A DNA stretch of 64,000 bases from Cryptomeria japonica (lineage: Eukaryota > Streptophyta > Pinopsida > Cupressales > Cupressaceae), in contig NC_081413.1 of NCBI RefSeq assembly GCF_030272615.1, forward strand, positions 183,348,951 through 183,412,950, given 5' to 3'. Every line of letters begins with the position of its first letter. Position 1 is the first letter of the stretch. The position numbers were made by a program, and so were the translations under genes. Shown here one piece after another: positions 32,275 to 43,700 of the stretch. The notes below the pieces were generated by a model that saw only the letters and a program-made list of their open reading frames with translations, did not search any database and was not told the origin of the DNA.

Positions 32275-33915
32275 TTAGTTCACCTCCTGAAGGGGAAGCA
32301 CCCCTAATTCACCTCTTAAGTACATAAATGTAGCCTTTGGGAGAGGCTTGGTGAATATGTCTGCTAACTACTCCTTACTGGAAACATGTTCCAGTGCAAT
32401 CTCTTTGTTCTGAACCTTTTCCCTTAAGAAATGATAATTAAGCTCAAAGTGCTTGGTTCTAGAATGTAAAACCGGATTCTTGGAGATGCTAATTGCACTA
32501 GTATTGTCACAAAATATACTTACCGGTTCAGATGCAGGAACTTTGAAGCCATTTAATACATGCTTCATCCAAATTGTCTGAGTGCAGTTCATGAAAGCTG
32601 CAACATACTCTTCTTCCACTATAGACTGAGAGATACAACTTTTCTTCTTACTCATCCATGAGACCAGTCTACCACCAAGAAAGAATGCACCACCGATTGT
32701 GCTCTTCCGGTCATCCACATTGCCTACCCAATCAGCATCTATGAATACTTTCAAGTTGAAATCCCTACTATATGGATACCACAATCCATAATCAATAGTT
32801 CCCTTCAGATACCTAAGAATCTGCTTGACTGCAACCAAGTGGGATTCTCTTGGACTTTTCTGGAACCTTGCAGTAATGCCAGCTGCATGTGCAATATCTG
32901 GTCTGCTATGCACTACATAATGCAACTTACCAATTATTGATCGGTATTCCTTCTCATTAACCAATGCTAAGTCATCCTCTTTAAATAGTTTACAATCAGT
33001 CACCGTTGGTGTACCAACCGGTTTTCTATCTTTCATGCCAAGGGTCATCAACACCTCTTTGACATACTTGGACTGAGTAATAAAGATTCCATCTTTCATT
33101 TGTTGAATCTGCAGTCCAATGAAGAACTTAATCTCCCCTATGAGTGACATCTCAAACTCTTTCTTCATCTCATCTGCAAACTCATGACTCATCTTGTCAT
33201 CTCCACCAAAGATAATGTCATCAACAAATACCTCATAGATCAGGATCTGATCTCCTTTAGATTTCAAGTAGATATTACTATCTTTGCTTGTTCTCTCAAA
33301 TCCAATCTTCACAAGATGGGAGTGCAAGCATTCATACCATGCTCTAGGTGCCTGCTTTAGATCATATAAGGCTTTATGTAGCCTACACACCATGTCACTA
33401 TCTTCAGATAGGGTAAACCCATCTGGTTGCTCTATATACACGCCCTCTTCAAGTACACCATTTAGGAATATGGATTTTACATCCATTTGATATAATTTGA
33501 ATCCTTTAAAAGCTACATATGCAAGAAGCATACAAACTCCTTCCAATTTGGCTATAGGAGCAAAGGTTTCTCCATAGTCTTCTCCTTCTTCTTGGGCATA
33601 TCCTTTACACACTAGTTTGGATTTGTTTCTAATCATTGTACCATCCTCATTCAGCTTATTTCTGAAAACCCATTTGGTACCGATGACATTTTTATGCTCT
33701 GGTCTGGGTACCAAAGACCATGTACCATTTCTTTCTATCTGGTCAAGTTCCTCTTCCATTGCCTTGATCCAGTCTTCATCTTTATGTGCCTCTTTGAATG
33801 ATTTAGGCTCAAATTCAGAGATCATACATGAGTTTTCTCTGACCTTTCTTCTTGTAAGGATTCCTGCATCCTTATCTCCTATGATCTGCTTAGGATCATG
33901 ATTCAGCTTGACATA
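32275..33915 (-). pseudogene. Copia RT and RNase H (element J)
   Basis: The frame 33825-32368 (485 codons) is open: WIKAMEEELDQIERNGTWSL, NVIGTKWVFRNK, VCKGYAQEEG, LYQMDVKSIFLNG and the catalytic FVDDIIFGG (about residue 205 of this frame). RNase H motifs follow: FIDADWVGNVDDRKST, LVSWMSKKKSCIS, EEEYVA and SRTKHFEL. A TAG at 32368-32370 stands just before the conserved LADIFTKPL end. Upstream the frame meets TAG at 33916-33918. This is the best preserved coding block in the window, but flanking stops prevent a working polyprotein. Confidence 0.96.
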
Positions 33916-35012
33916 CTAAGGAATGGTCTTAACAGATTCCTCTTTCTTTTCTTCTTCATCCTCATCTCCATCACCATCAACATCTACATCTACCGGTGTA
34001 GGAACACTGTTACTGGTACTTAGTTGACTAGCAACCAGTTCCCAGAAGGTTACAACCGGTTCGTTTACCACTTGCTTACTGCCAGTTTCCTCAGTTTTCT
34101 TAGAGGTTTCATTAGCTCTCACATTGATGCTTTCCATAATTCTCTGAGTCCTATTATTGAAACACTTGAGAGCTTTGCTCTTGGTGGAATACCCTAGGAA
34201 TATTCCCTCATCACATTTTGCATCAAATTTTCTCTCGTGTTCGCTCCTCTTGATGTAACATTTGCTACCAAACACTCTAAAGTAGCTAACTACAAGTGTC
34301 TTATCGGTCCAATACTCATAAGGAGTTTTATCCTTACCTTTCTTGATGAGTACCCGATTCATTGTGTAGACTGCAGTGCTCACCGCTTCTCTCCAAAAGG
34401 TGTGAGCAACCTTTCCTTGAATCAGCATTGTTCTTGCTGCTTAAACCATAGTCTGGTTATTCCTCTCTGCTAGGCCATTCTGCTATGGAGTCCGGGGGCA
34501 GATAGTTGCCTCTTGATGCCATGTTCTTCATAGTACTTGTTGAATTCACCGGAAGTGAATTTCCCTCCTTGATCAGTTCTAAGGCACTTGATCCTTTTAT
34601 CGCTTTCCTTCTCCACTAATGCTCTGAAAGCTTTGAACTTTCCAAAAGCTTTAGATTTATCTTTCAAGAATGTGACCCACATCATTCTTGAGCAGTCATT
34701 AGTGAGAATCATGAAGTACCTATCACCCTGCACACTCCTAGTTTTCATAGGACCACGCAAATCAATATGCACAAGATCAAGTAAATTGTTTGTTGTGAAA
34801 GATTTACCTTTAAAAGTTGAGAAAGACATTTTCCCCAGTTGACACTCTCAGCAAAAGGTATTTTCCAATTTTCTTAGCACCAACAACCCTCTAACTGGCT
34901 TGATCTTACTGGCCTTCATAATGTTATCAAAGTTTACATGGTAGAGTCTCCTATGCCATATCCAGTTGTCATCAAACTTGGCCATAAGACATGTACTAAT
35001 ATTTGCATTCAA
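33916..35012 (-). pseudogene. Copia GAG-pre-integrase and integrase (element J)
   Basis: Begins with the pre-integrase zinc region (NWIWHRRLYH, then a Cys pair near 34845), broken by TGA at 34848-34850. The integrase core 34829-34470 has LVHIDLRGP (first Asp), SRMMWVTFLK and CLRTDQGGKFTS (second Asp). A one-base deletion near 34489 and stops at 34483-34485 and 34441-34443 damage the catalytic Glu segment. The C-terminal part 34428-33916 has AHTFWREAV, TPYEYW, VFGSKCYIK, DAKCDEGIFLGYS and an acidic Asp/Glu tail. Confidence 0.93.
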
Positions 35013-35330
35013 CTAAAATAGGTTACCTTTGGTCTGCATGCCGGTGGCCACCAATTCACCATTCTTTCCTTTGATTTTACACACTCCATTCTTGAATTCT
35101 AGAGTGAGACCACTATCATTCAGCTGGGCAACACTCAGAAGGTTGTGTCTGAAACCATCAACCCAATACACATTGTTAGCACTACTCTTTCCATTCAGAG
35201 AGATGGACCCTCTGCCTTTGACCATACATGGTGCATCATTACCAAAGCGAACCACACCACCATCATACTCTTCCAAGGATAGAAACTTGCTCCGGTCACC
35301 AGTCATATGGTGATAACAACCACTGTCAAT
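35013..35330 (-). pseudogene. Copia protease (element J)
   Basis: The active-site triad DSG lies at 35319-35327, followed by HHMTGD and FLSLEEYDGGVVRFGND. The gag and protease frames are offset by a one-base deletion just before this site (about 35335). A TAG at 35013-35015 ends the domain. In working elements it cuts gag-pol. Confidence 0.9.
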
Positions 35331-36370
35331 AATCCACTCATTGAATTATCAAAGCGGGAGACAAGAGCCTTCTTGTCTGACACATCTTCCTTGATAGCAA
35401 CAAACATAATATCTTCATTTTCTTCATCTTCTGATTCCTCATTTGTGACACCTTCATCAACTGCCACAAAATAGTTTCTCTGGTTTCCTCCTTTGAATTT
35501 CTTGAACCTTTCTGGTTTGTCCTTGTTGTCACCATTAGGACAGTTTACAACAATATGTCCTATCCGGTTACAAGAAAAGCATTTCAAAGGGAGCTTACCT
35601 CTATATTTACTGATTCCTTTAGGAAGTTTCCTAGCAAGAAGAGCTTCAAATTCCATCAGAATCTCCTCATCATCCATTTCTCTGCTCTGTCTTGGTTCAC
35701 CATTGGTGCTTTCTTCTTTTCATTTTCTAGATGGTATAGTAAAAGCTTTAAAAACTGAATCAGTCTTTTGAACACTGCCATCAAAACTATTTAGCTCATA
35801 GGCTGTCAACTTTGCAATGATGGAGTCTAGGGATACCTTAGTCTTGTCTATTGATCTCAACTCCTGAATAGCAACAATCCTTATTGCATAGACCGGTAAT
35901 AAGGATCTCAGAACTTTGCTTACCATAGTGGAATCTTCCATTTTACCACCTGCACTCTTGATATCTCCGACAATAGTTTTGATTCTTATCCCATACTGTT
36001 GAATGGTCTCACCTTCAACCATCTGCATATCTTCAAACTTCCCTCTAAGGATTTCTTCTTTAGCTTGTTTTACATGCTCATCACCGCCATAGATATTTTC
36101 AAGAGTATCCCATACTTCTTTGGGATTTACTTTATCTTGGACATCGATAAACTCAATGTCAGATAGACTACTAATTAGGGCTTCCATGACTTGCCCATTC
36201 TCCTGCATCTCTCTCTTTTGGTCATCGGTGAGAGTACCAGTAGGGGCAACATAAGCATTCTCAACATAGCTCTAGTGTTGAGCACCCATGCTTCTATTGT
36301 ATATCTTCATTTTGTCTTTCCATATATTGAAATTATCTCTGTTGAACTTTGGACCTTCCCTCTTCATCAT
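35303..36370 (-). pseudogene. Copia gag (element J)
   Basis: The start is Met at 36370 (MMKREGPKF), about 60 bp after the primer site. One frame runs to the protease with two stops, at 36272-36274 (TAG) and 35720-35722 (TGA). The block 36208-35720 holds the conserved gag core (EVWDTLENIYGG, LRGKFEDMQM, TIQQYGIRIK). The nucleocapsid zinc knuckle CFSCNRIGHIVVNC fits CX2CX4HX4C (35677-35303 block). A Glu/Asp stretch near 35400-35450 follows. Confidence 0.93.
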
Positions 36371-36427
36371 TAGACTGGGATCTTTTCCTCAAGCGGTTAA
36401 GCTTATAACACAGAGGACCTGGAGGAC

Positions 36428-36441
36428 GCTCTAATACCAAT
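36428..36441 (-). promoter_or_regulatory. Primer-binding site of copia J
   Basis: The minus strand reads TGGTATTAGAGC, one change from the usual initiator methionine tRNA site, two bases from the 5' LTR. Confidence 0.9.
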
Positions 36442-37938
36442 TGATAACTCAATGATGAACAGATATTACCAAACCAGTACTGAGAGGGGGGGTGAAGCAG
36501 TACAGACAAAAACACATTCCTAAAACCGGTTTGTCAGCAGACACTATGCTTTGGCAGACAAACAGTAACACTGGTCTTAAACAGAGTACAACCGACAAAA
36601 CCTAGAATAACTGAGACAAGCATAAACTGGTTGACACTTATCTTTTCATACAATCTAATACTTCATTTCCATTTCACCCTAGTGCATGAACAGGTAATCT
36701 ATCATCAAAAATATATAAACAGCTAGATCAACATGATTTAACTTCAGACACAAATCACTTGAACCATCACATGAATAACACCATACATGACACATAGATT
36801 TTTCACGTGGAAACCCAACTGGGAAAAACCACGGTGGGGATGAATACCCACAAGCTATTTTTGAACTCTTTAGAAGTCCACTCTATTAGGAGCCTTGTCT
36901 GGTTAAAGACTGATACAATAGGTTTTGTTAGGAACCGATCCTGTTAGGGATCACCTGGTTAAGGGATGGCTAGAATACCCAGTTAAGGGTTAAACCCTAT
37001 TAAAGGTTACCTTGTTAGAGGATTTCAAGAACTCAATGGTTTTGAGTCACCCTATCAAAGGATTTACGGTAAGCCGGTTAAAGCTACCCTGTTAAGGGAT
37101 TTCCCAACTATTGAAGTGTTTAGAGATCAACAGGTATTACAATGATCTAGTAACAGCACTCAATGCCAATGCAGATCCACTTTAGCTCATCTTCACCTTC
37201 TGCACTTACACTTTGCAGGTATCACTTCTCTCCTCTGGTCTGGAAAGAATCACGTATCTCTTCACTTGGATACACACACACAACTTTTTCCAACAACCTC
37301 TGAAAGAAACACAACATCGACCTTATAGGAAACAAATAGGTCGGTAGCATAAACCCTAAACCCTAAACCTGTTAGGTTAAGTAATTCAAATGGTTCAATC
37401 CTGACCATTGAGCACATTGCATTAAATGCAACAGTCTTGAACCAATCTCAAGATGTTCTCCATCATTCGTTTTCTACCACTTTCATGGCGGCTGATAACC
37501 CATCACACGTTTTCATCATTTACAGACTTCACACATTCCTGAGGTAGATAGGAACAATCTCCTTCATGCAAGATCCTTCACGTGCACAAGGCTGATGTGG
37601 CAACATGATTTGTTCTTCGTTACAATGCTAACTCATCACAAAACGTCACCAGTTGAGTCACACAGGATTGAAGCACTTCAACCAGAAACCCTGAAGTTGA
37701 GACTACCAACCGGTAGTCGTACAAAGCTTCCATGTACCGATTCCCATAGCAACATGCCGGTTCACCTTGAACAAACATACCGATTCACTTTGGTACATAT
37801 ACCGGTTCACAATGATATACCGGTTCTCACATATACTGATTCTTGGTAACATACCAGTTCTCTCTTCTTCAGCATATTGACATCAATGACAACATATAAT
37901 GTCATCATGTCCTCATATCGGTTCACATAATGCCAACA
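36442..37938 (-). repeat. 5' LTR of copia J
   Basis: 1497 bp. Pairs with 30541-32030. One clear length difference is an extra telomere-like CCCTAAA unit at about 37352-37372. Confidence 0.95.
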
Positions 37939-37943
37939 TAAGC

Positions 37944-37988
37944 AGGTTTCGGGTCCCTTAAAACCTAATTTTCCTTAATAAAAAAAAT
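37944..37988 (+). other. LINE 3' UTR, last part, and A-rich tail
   Basis: AGGTTTCGGGTCCCTTAAAA followed by a T-rich stretch and an A-run. It joins directly to 30535 when J and one TAAGC are ignored, and A's LTR resumes at about 37989. Confidence 0.75.
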
Positions 37989-38594
37989 CCCCTCAAAGAG
38001 GAGGATTTCTACTTTTAGTCATTTCAATTACATTATTTCAACCACTTGGTTAATTCCAAAACCGGGGTTTGACCTAAAGGCAATCCCCTATCCCCAACAC
38101 ATTTCCCTTTTTTTTGTGTGCAAAAAAATAGGTGCGCAATTATAACTCTTAGAATAAGCTTTAGACACAAAGACAGAAAAACCCTTTTCGACAATCAGAA
38201 ATCTCGAAGGACCAAGAGGGGGCATCCTAGTCCTTGCACATGGTCCCTAATACTTTTGGTAGTTTTTGAAGAGCAATTCCGAATCATCTCATACTTCTCA
38301 AATCCAGGTGCATGACACAATACCAAATTTACAACTCACTATTTTCTCAGATTTGTCTTCATTTCTAGCACTTAGTCTTAATTCAACTAGTCAAGTTACA
38401 AAAGAGGGTCAAACACATTCCATTTCAATCAATCTACTTAGTATTCAGTCCTAATCTAATTAGTGACTAAATCTAGTGGATTTACCCCCTCTTTTGAATG
38501 TAAAGGAATCTCCCCATCCAAGCAAAAATAGATGAGTTGGTGATTTCTCCTTCTATGTTGCAAATTGGCAAGTCGCCTGATTTTTCCCTTTACA
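37989..38594 (+). repeat. 5' LTR of element A, second part
   Basis: Matches 45616-46222. It resumes at TCCCCTCAAAGAGG and ends CCTTTACA. The two parts total about 1163 bp against 1179 bp for the 3' LTR. Confidence 0.88.
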
Positions 38595-38597
38595 TTT

Positions 38598-39514
38598 TGG
38601 TGAACCTTGTTGGGAAAAGGGTGTCTCAACCTTACATTTACATGAGGTTACTATTTATAGTAAATTTTCATTTGAGCATGAAATGGTGTGAAATTATCCC
38701 TGAAGCTTCTGGTTGGCTAGATAAGCATTCTAGTAAAGTTATGTCGCAAGATCACGACTAGTTTTGAAGATATTAAATTTTTCATTTTGGAGGGGTCCAA
38801 TGAAAGGTTTAAATTTGATTTTGAGGACTTTAGAGGCACAAAAATTCCCTGAAAAGTGGGTGTAAATGGTGTAGCCATTTATGAGGCTATAGAGCACTTT
38901 GTGAGCTTTTCAACGCTTCAAATAGCTCGTCAATTGGACACACGGTTCACAATTTATGGCCTCCGGAAGTTTGTACTCCTAAAATAGGAAATATAAAATA
39001 CTTCGAACACATAAATGAGTTGTAAAAGGGAGGGACACATGTTGATGTGTGTTTTAACACGTCATAGGGCATCTAGAAAGGAGATAAGGTCGGCTACACC
39101 TTATTGGGTGGTTTTAGCCCATGGTTTTGTAATACCATTTTACAGTTTCATAGATTGTATCTCCTTTATATGAGGTGCGTGAGATGGAGGTTGTGTGTAA
39201 GAGTCTTATTGCTATTGAGTTACCTTTGAATCTCTGATTAGTGGTACTCGTGCAAGGAGATTTCTCTACAAGTATATTGTAATCTATTTTGATTGTTGAA
39301 TAATATATTGGGCAGCTTTTGGAGTGTGGGGTCTTTCTCCTGAAAGGGTTTTCCCCATGTAAATCATTGTGTTGTGGTATGAATTTTATTTATGAATATT
39401 TATGTTAAGTTTCTGTAAATGTTGTGATGATCTGTAAAAGTTTTTGCATTACCCTCCTCTCAAGGTTAGTGTAGGAAGTTGTTTTGCTACTTAACTTCCT
39501 TACAAACCCGACAT
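38598..39514 (+). promoter_or_regulatory. Primer-binding site of element A, split by a solo LTR
   Basis: TGGTGAACC at 38598-38606 continues as CGACATGTC from 39509 once the inserted solo LTR and one target copy are ignored. The first 13 bases then match B's site. Confidence 0.75.
38608..39504 (+). mobile_element. Solo copia-type LTR in A's primer-binding site
   Basis: 897 bp from TGTTGGGAAAAGG to TTCCTTACA, flanked by AACCT (38603-38607) and AACCC (39505-39509), one mismatch. It carries the copia LTR motif GGGTTTTCCCCATGTAAATC near 39347-39366. No internal coding region remains, consistent with LTR-LTR recombination. It disables minus-strand priming of A. Confidence 0.8.
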
Positions 39515-40790
39515 GTCTTATCCTTACTTCTGATTTTTATTTTCAGATTTGATTCATATGCAATTTACAATTCAAATTTTCAATTACAAGTTTAATTTCC
39601 TTGCAATTTTTAAAAATTTAGAGGTTGAATTCACAAAAACCCTAATTTTTAGATTCAAAATTGAGCTTGTGATTTGTCTAAATTAGATTAATTGTTTCAG
39701 ATCTGAGAACTCTTCAATTTCATAATTCAAAATTTCATTTACATGTTCAATTTTCAACAAAATTTTAAAAATTAAGAGCTTAAATAAAAAAACCCTAGTT
39801 TCTAATTTTAAAATTGAACTTGTGGATTATGTAGATCTTGAATTGATTTTCAGATTTGAGTTCTTTCTTCAATTTAAAAATTCACATTCCCACCTTATAA
39901 ACAATCAAATTTTCAAATTTAATTTTTTAAAATTAAGCGATTTATGCAACAAACCCTAATTTTTAAATTTAATTTAATCTTGTGCAATTTCCAATTTTCC
40001 TTTAAGCCTTTAATCAATTTTATTAAATCTAAAGCTTTCTTTCAAACATCATACAAGTTGGCCCTTAACCTTAAGTGTGCCCTTTTTTGTTTCATTCTTT
40101 CAATTAATCATCTTATTGCACATCTTAAGTGTGTCCTATTTTGACCTTCAAGGCCTTATTTGGCATATCTAGACATCTCCAATTTCCACATCCTTCTGGA
40201 ATTCACATTAGAATTAGAATATCTTGCTTCCCTAAAAATTTCATATAAACTTGGTTGGACCAGGAGGGAGCTACCTGGTCCTGACTTTTTCTCCCCAAAT
40301 TTCGATAGCTTGTTTTGACTATATTTTACCATTCAATTCCTGAGGTTTGTTAAATTTTACTGATTTTAGGTCACCCTAAGGTCGAAAGCAAGTCTAAATT
40401 TCAACATTTTAATATTCAATTTAAATTTTAAATTTAAGTGGTTAATTACATACACCCTAATTTTTAAAATTAAAATGATTTCTTCAATATTTCAACATTT
40501 TAAAATTTTAAATTTTAAAATTAAGAGGTTTGTTTTGGACAACCCTAATTTTAAAATTACAAATCTTACCTCCTTTCAATTTTCGATTTAAAAATTAAGA
40601 GGTTATTTTCTCTAGGCCCTAATTTTAAAATTTAATCACCTTTGGATAAGTCTCAATTTCCTATGACATGTCTTGATTTGTTCATCTAATTGGGTAATCT
40701 TTTTTCTTCTAATTTTTCATTATTCAATTATTTTACAACTTAGATTCCAAATTTTGAAATTCAAATTTCCAATTTTATTTCCCTTAGTGC
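39510..40790 (+). other. AT-rich leader of element A
   Basis: About 1.3 kb with many AACCCTAATTTTTAAA-like words and no significant frame. It leads to the gag start at 40791. Such long leaders with an oligo-purine/pyrimidine style are shared with B. Confidence 0.6.
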
Positions 40791-43700
40791 ATGATTTTTA
40801 CTACTATTAGTCCTACCTATAGTATCCCCATAAGAAGAATTTGTAGAATTAAGGTTGCCCAAGGTTTAATTACCAAGGAGATGGAGCCTAATTTGGCTAG
40901 CTTTTTCAATGAGGATATTTGTGGTTCTTCCAATCCTATAGATATCCCTATTTATCCTCTTGATAATTCTCATGATAAGGAGGAATCACTAACTAGGGTA
41001 TCCATTGACCAATTGGCGAAGATGGACAATCAATTTGACAATCTTCAACAATGGATGAGTCAAGAATACCTAGGAAGTGAATCTCTCCCATTGATTGAAG
41101 GATTAAAAAGAATGATTCAAAGTGATAAACATGGTGTTGATATCTTGTGTGGTAATGCTCATATTGTTGATTCTAATATTATGATCATGAAGAGTTGTGT
41201 CGAATCCCTACATTTTACATGGCCTCCTATTCAATTTAATCATTCCATTCCTTTGGCAACTTCTATGACTATTGTTCCTACCTTCACATCAAACATCATG
41301 GCTACCTCTACACAAAATTTCATACCTACAAATGTTAGTCATGGGGGAAATATCTCTTCTTTCATTCCTCCTACCACGAGTGTTAGTCAAGGGGGCAACT
41401 CCTTCAATCACAATTCCTTCATTCCTCTTATGAGTCTTCCATTTGTTACCCAATCTTCTCCAATACCTACCTACCATAGTGTCCCACCTCCTTTTTCTCA
41501 ATCTCTTCCTTCATTCAACAATGTTACTCCTCCCTCTCAATCCAACATGTATAATTTCAATCCTTCTACTGAAGCTACCATCAATAATCTAGCTCAAACA
41601 ATGTCCTCCTTACAAGAACAAATAGCTTCTATGAATCAATATAAGTATAATGTGCCCACATTTGATGTAGCGAGCCTATTATCCAATGAAATTGTTAGAG
41701 TTGTCCCTCCCAAACATGTAGAAGTCCCTCAATTGGAACTTTATAATGGAAAAGGTGATCCCTTAACTCATGTTAAGACATTCCAAACTTTGTGTAGTGA
41801 CTTTGCTCATGATCAAAGATTGTTAGCAAAATTGTTTACTAGAACATTAAGGGATAAAGCTTTGCAATGGTATTGTTATTTGCCTCCTTATTTTATTACC
41901 TCTTTTCAATAGTTGGCTAATGATTTTATTCAATAATTTTGCAATAATATTGGTCCTGAAATTACTTGGATTGGTTTGATGCATTGTAAACAAGGTGTTA
42001 AAGAAAAAGTGTGATTTTATTTGTAGATATAAGAATTTGTATTCTCAACTTTCTTTTCCTATGCCTAATCAAGATATTCAAAGATTTTTTATTACTAATT
42101 TGGAAAAAGAATTTATGGATAAACTTCTCTTAACTGAGTTTACTTCCTTTCTACAGTTGTGTGAAATACTTCACAATTATCAACCGATTGTGAGTCAATT
42201 GGAGCAATATCCTTCCATGGCTTCGAGTGATAAGGGTGATAGTGCTCAACAACTGTTTGTGAAGTTCAAACCAAACAAAGGATTCAAAAATTCAATGACA
42301 ACAACAACAACATTCAAGTAGTAGCCACTACAGTTGTACCTCCTTTGTCTAAATACTTTAAAAGGGAAAAAGAATTTACTCCTTTGAATGAATCTTTGCA
42401 TAACATTATGTCTCAATTATTACAAAGGAATGTGTTAAAACTTCCCCCAATCAAACCAATTGATCCATATAAGACAACTTCACCTTACTTTTATGCTAAA
42501 TCCTTTTGTCAATACCATCGTCAGCTTGGTCATGACACTCAAAAGTGTTTTTCATTGAGAAGTAAGATTCAAGATTTGATTGATAATGATACCATATATG
42601 TGGCAGGTGTGAATGATAAAGGAAACAAATATGTAGCTCCTCCTAATCAAAATATTCATATTTTCATTGATCCTTTACCATACCATTCTACTAATGTCAT
42701 TGTGACCAATCATCTTGCTTTCTCTCCCAATGATGTTGGCCTTGAGTCTAACAATGTGGTGAACCTTGTAGATCAACAAGAACCTCCTAAGGACTTGTGC
42801 ATCACATTTGATCCTAGTGAGACCATTTAAGCACTTGATGGCCCATTATATAGAAGTGCAAAAATCAAAGGTATACCTTCTAGAGGAGTGCTTATTGATC
42901 CTGCTTGCATGGTTAATGTGATAACTGAAGAATTTCTTTATAATTTGTAATTGAATCAAGTGATATATGATGATACTGATGTGATAGTTAGAGATTTATA
43001 TGGATTCTCTTGTCTTGCTATTGGTTCTATCACACTTCCTATTGATGTCAACACTAAATCCCTAGATATTCAATTTGTTATCATTCCTACATCTGATCAA
43101 TTTTGTGTGAAGTTGGGACATCCTTGGCTCTCTTCCATAAAAGAGATCATTTCTACCATTCATAAGTGTTTGAAATTTCTTGATAATGGTAAAATCATAG
43201 CTGTTAATCATAGCACATATCAGCCTATAGTGAGGCACAGAGATGTTTGTCTTGATTACTTTTGGTCCGAAAAATTCCCACCTCTTCAACCTAGAAGTGA
43301 TGCTCTCTTTATATCATATCAAAATTGGAAAAATGAAATGATTTTATCCTTGAGTAAACCAAGGAATCCAAGACTTATCCTTCCTCATGATGATCATATG
43401 TCTCTTCTTGAGGATAAGGTTATTCTTCCTCCTAAGGAAATAAACAATATTCTTCCCAAAGAGACATTAATTCCTTCTCCCATGGATGAGTCTGTTCTCC
43501 CTCCCAAGGATAGAAATGTTGTTCCTCCCAAATGTCAAGATAAGGGTAGACCTATTCTTCCTCCTCATGATGGACCCAGTGTCCTTCCTACACCTCCCAT
43601 TCCTCCTTTATATGGTGTGGTTCCTTCTCCTTCATCTTACAAAGAGAAGCAACCGATCTCTCCTATTGTCCAAGATAAAAGACCTAAACCCATTCATCCT

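Larger units (their letters stand above)
30541..37938 (-). mobile_element. Full-length Ty1/copia element J
   Basis: 7398 bp between TAAGC (30536-30540) and TAAGC (37939-37943). LTRs are 30541-32030 and 36442-37938, both TGATAAC...AATGCCAACA. The minus-strand order is LTR, primer site, gag, protease, integrase, RT, RNase H, purine tract, LTR, the classic copia order. All domains are present, but at least seven in-frame stops and two frameshifts break the polyprotein. It lies inside the LINE's 3' UTR and is the youngest piece of this nest. RT and RNase H motifs resemble the Tork/SIRE/Angela group; I cannot choose among them. Confidence 0.96.
27115..37988 (+). mobile_element. 5'-truncated LINE, split by copia J
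   Basis: Starts abruptly inside the C-terminal third of the RT polyprotein (NKIRFWEDA at about 27147-27175) and ends in an A-rich tail (AATAAAAAAAA, 37976-37987) before returning to A's LTR. The 3' end, with GTTTCGGGTCCCTT at 37945-37960, resembles plant L1-type LINE 3' UTRs. Compared with A's other LTR, about 10 bp of target are missing and no duplication is seen, so the insertion came with a small deletion. The 3' UTR is cut by copia J between two TAAGC copies. Confidence 0.8.

Noticed and set aside
31621-32307. Plus-strand frames of 106 and 88 codons at the end of copia J
   Set aside because: Antisense to the LTR and the pol 3' end; no domain.
33284-34842. Plus-strand frames of 68-94 codons across copia J
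   Set aside because: Shadows of the minus-strand RT and integrase.
37345-37375. Interstitial telomere
   Set aside because: Fewer than three CCCTAAA units, inside a copia LTR; slippage suffices.
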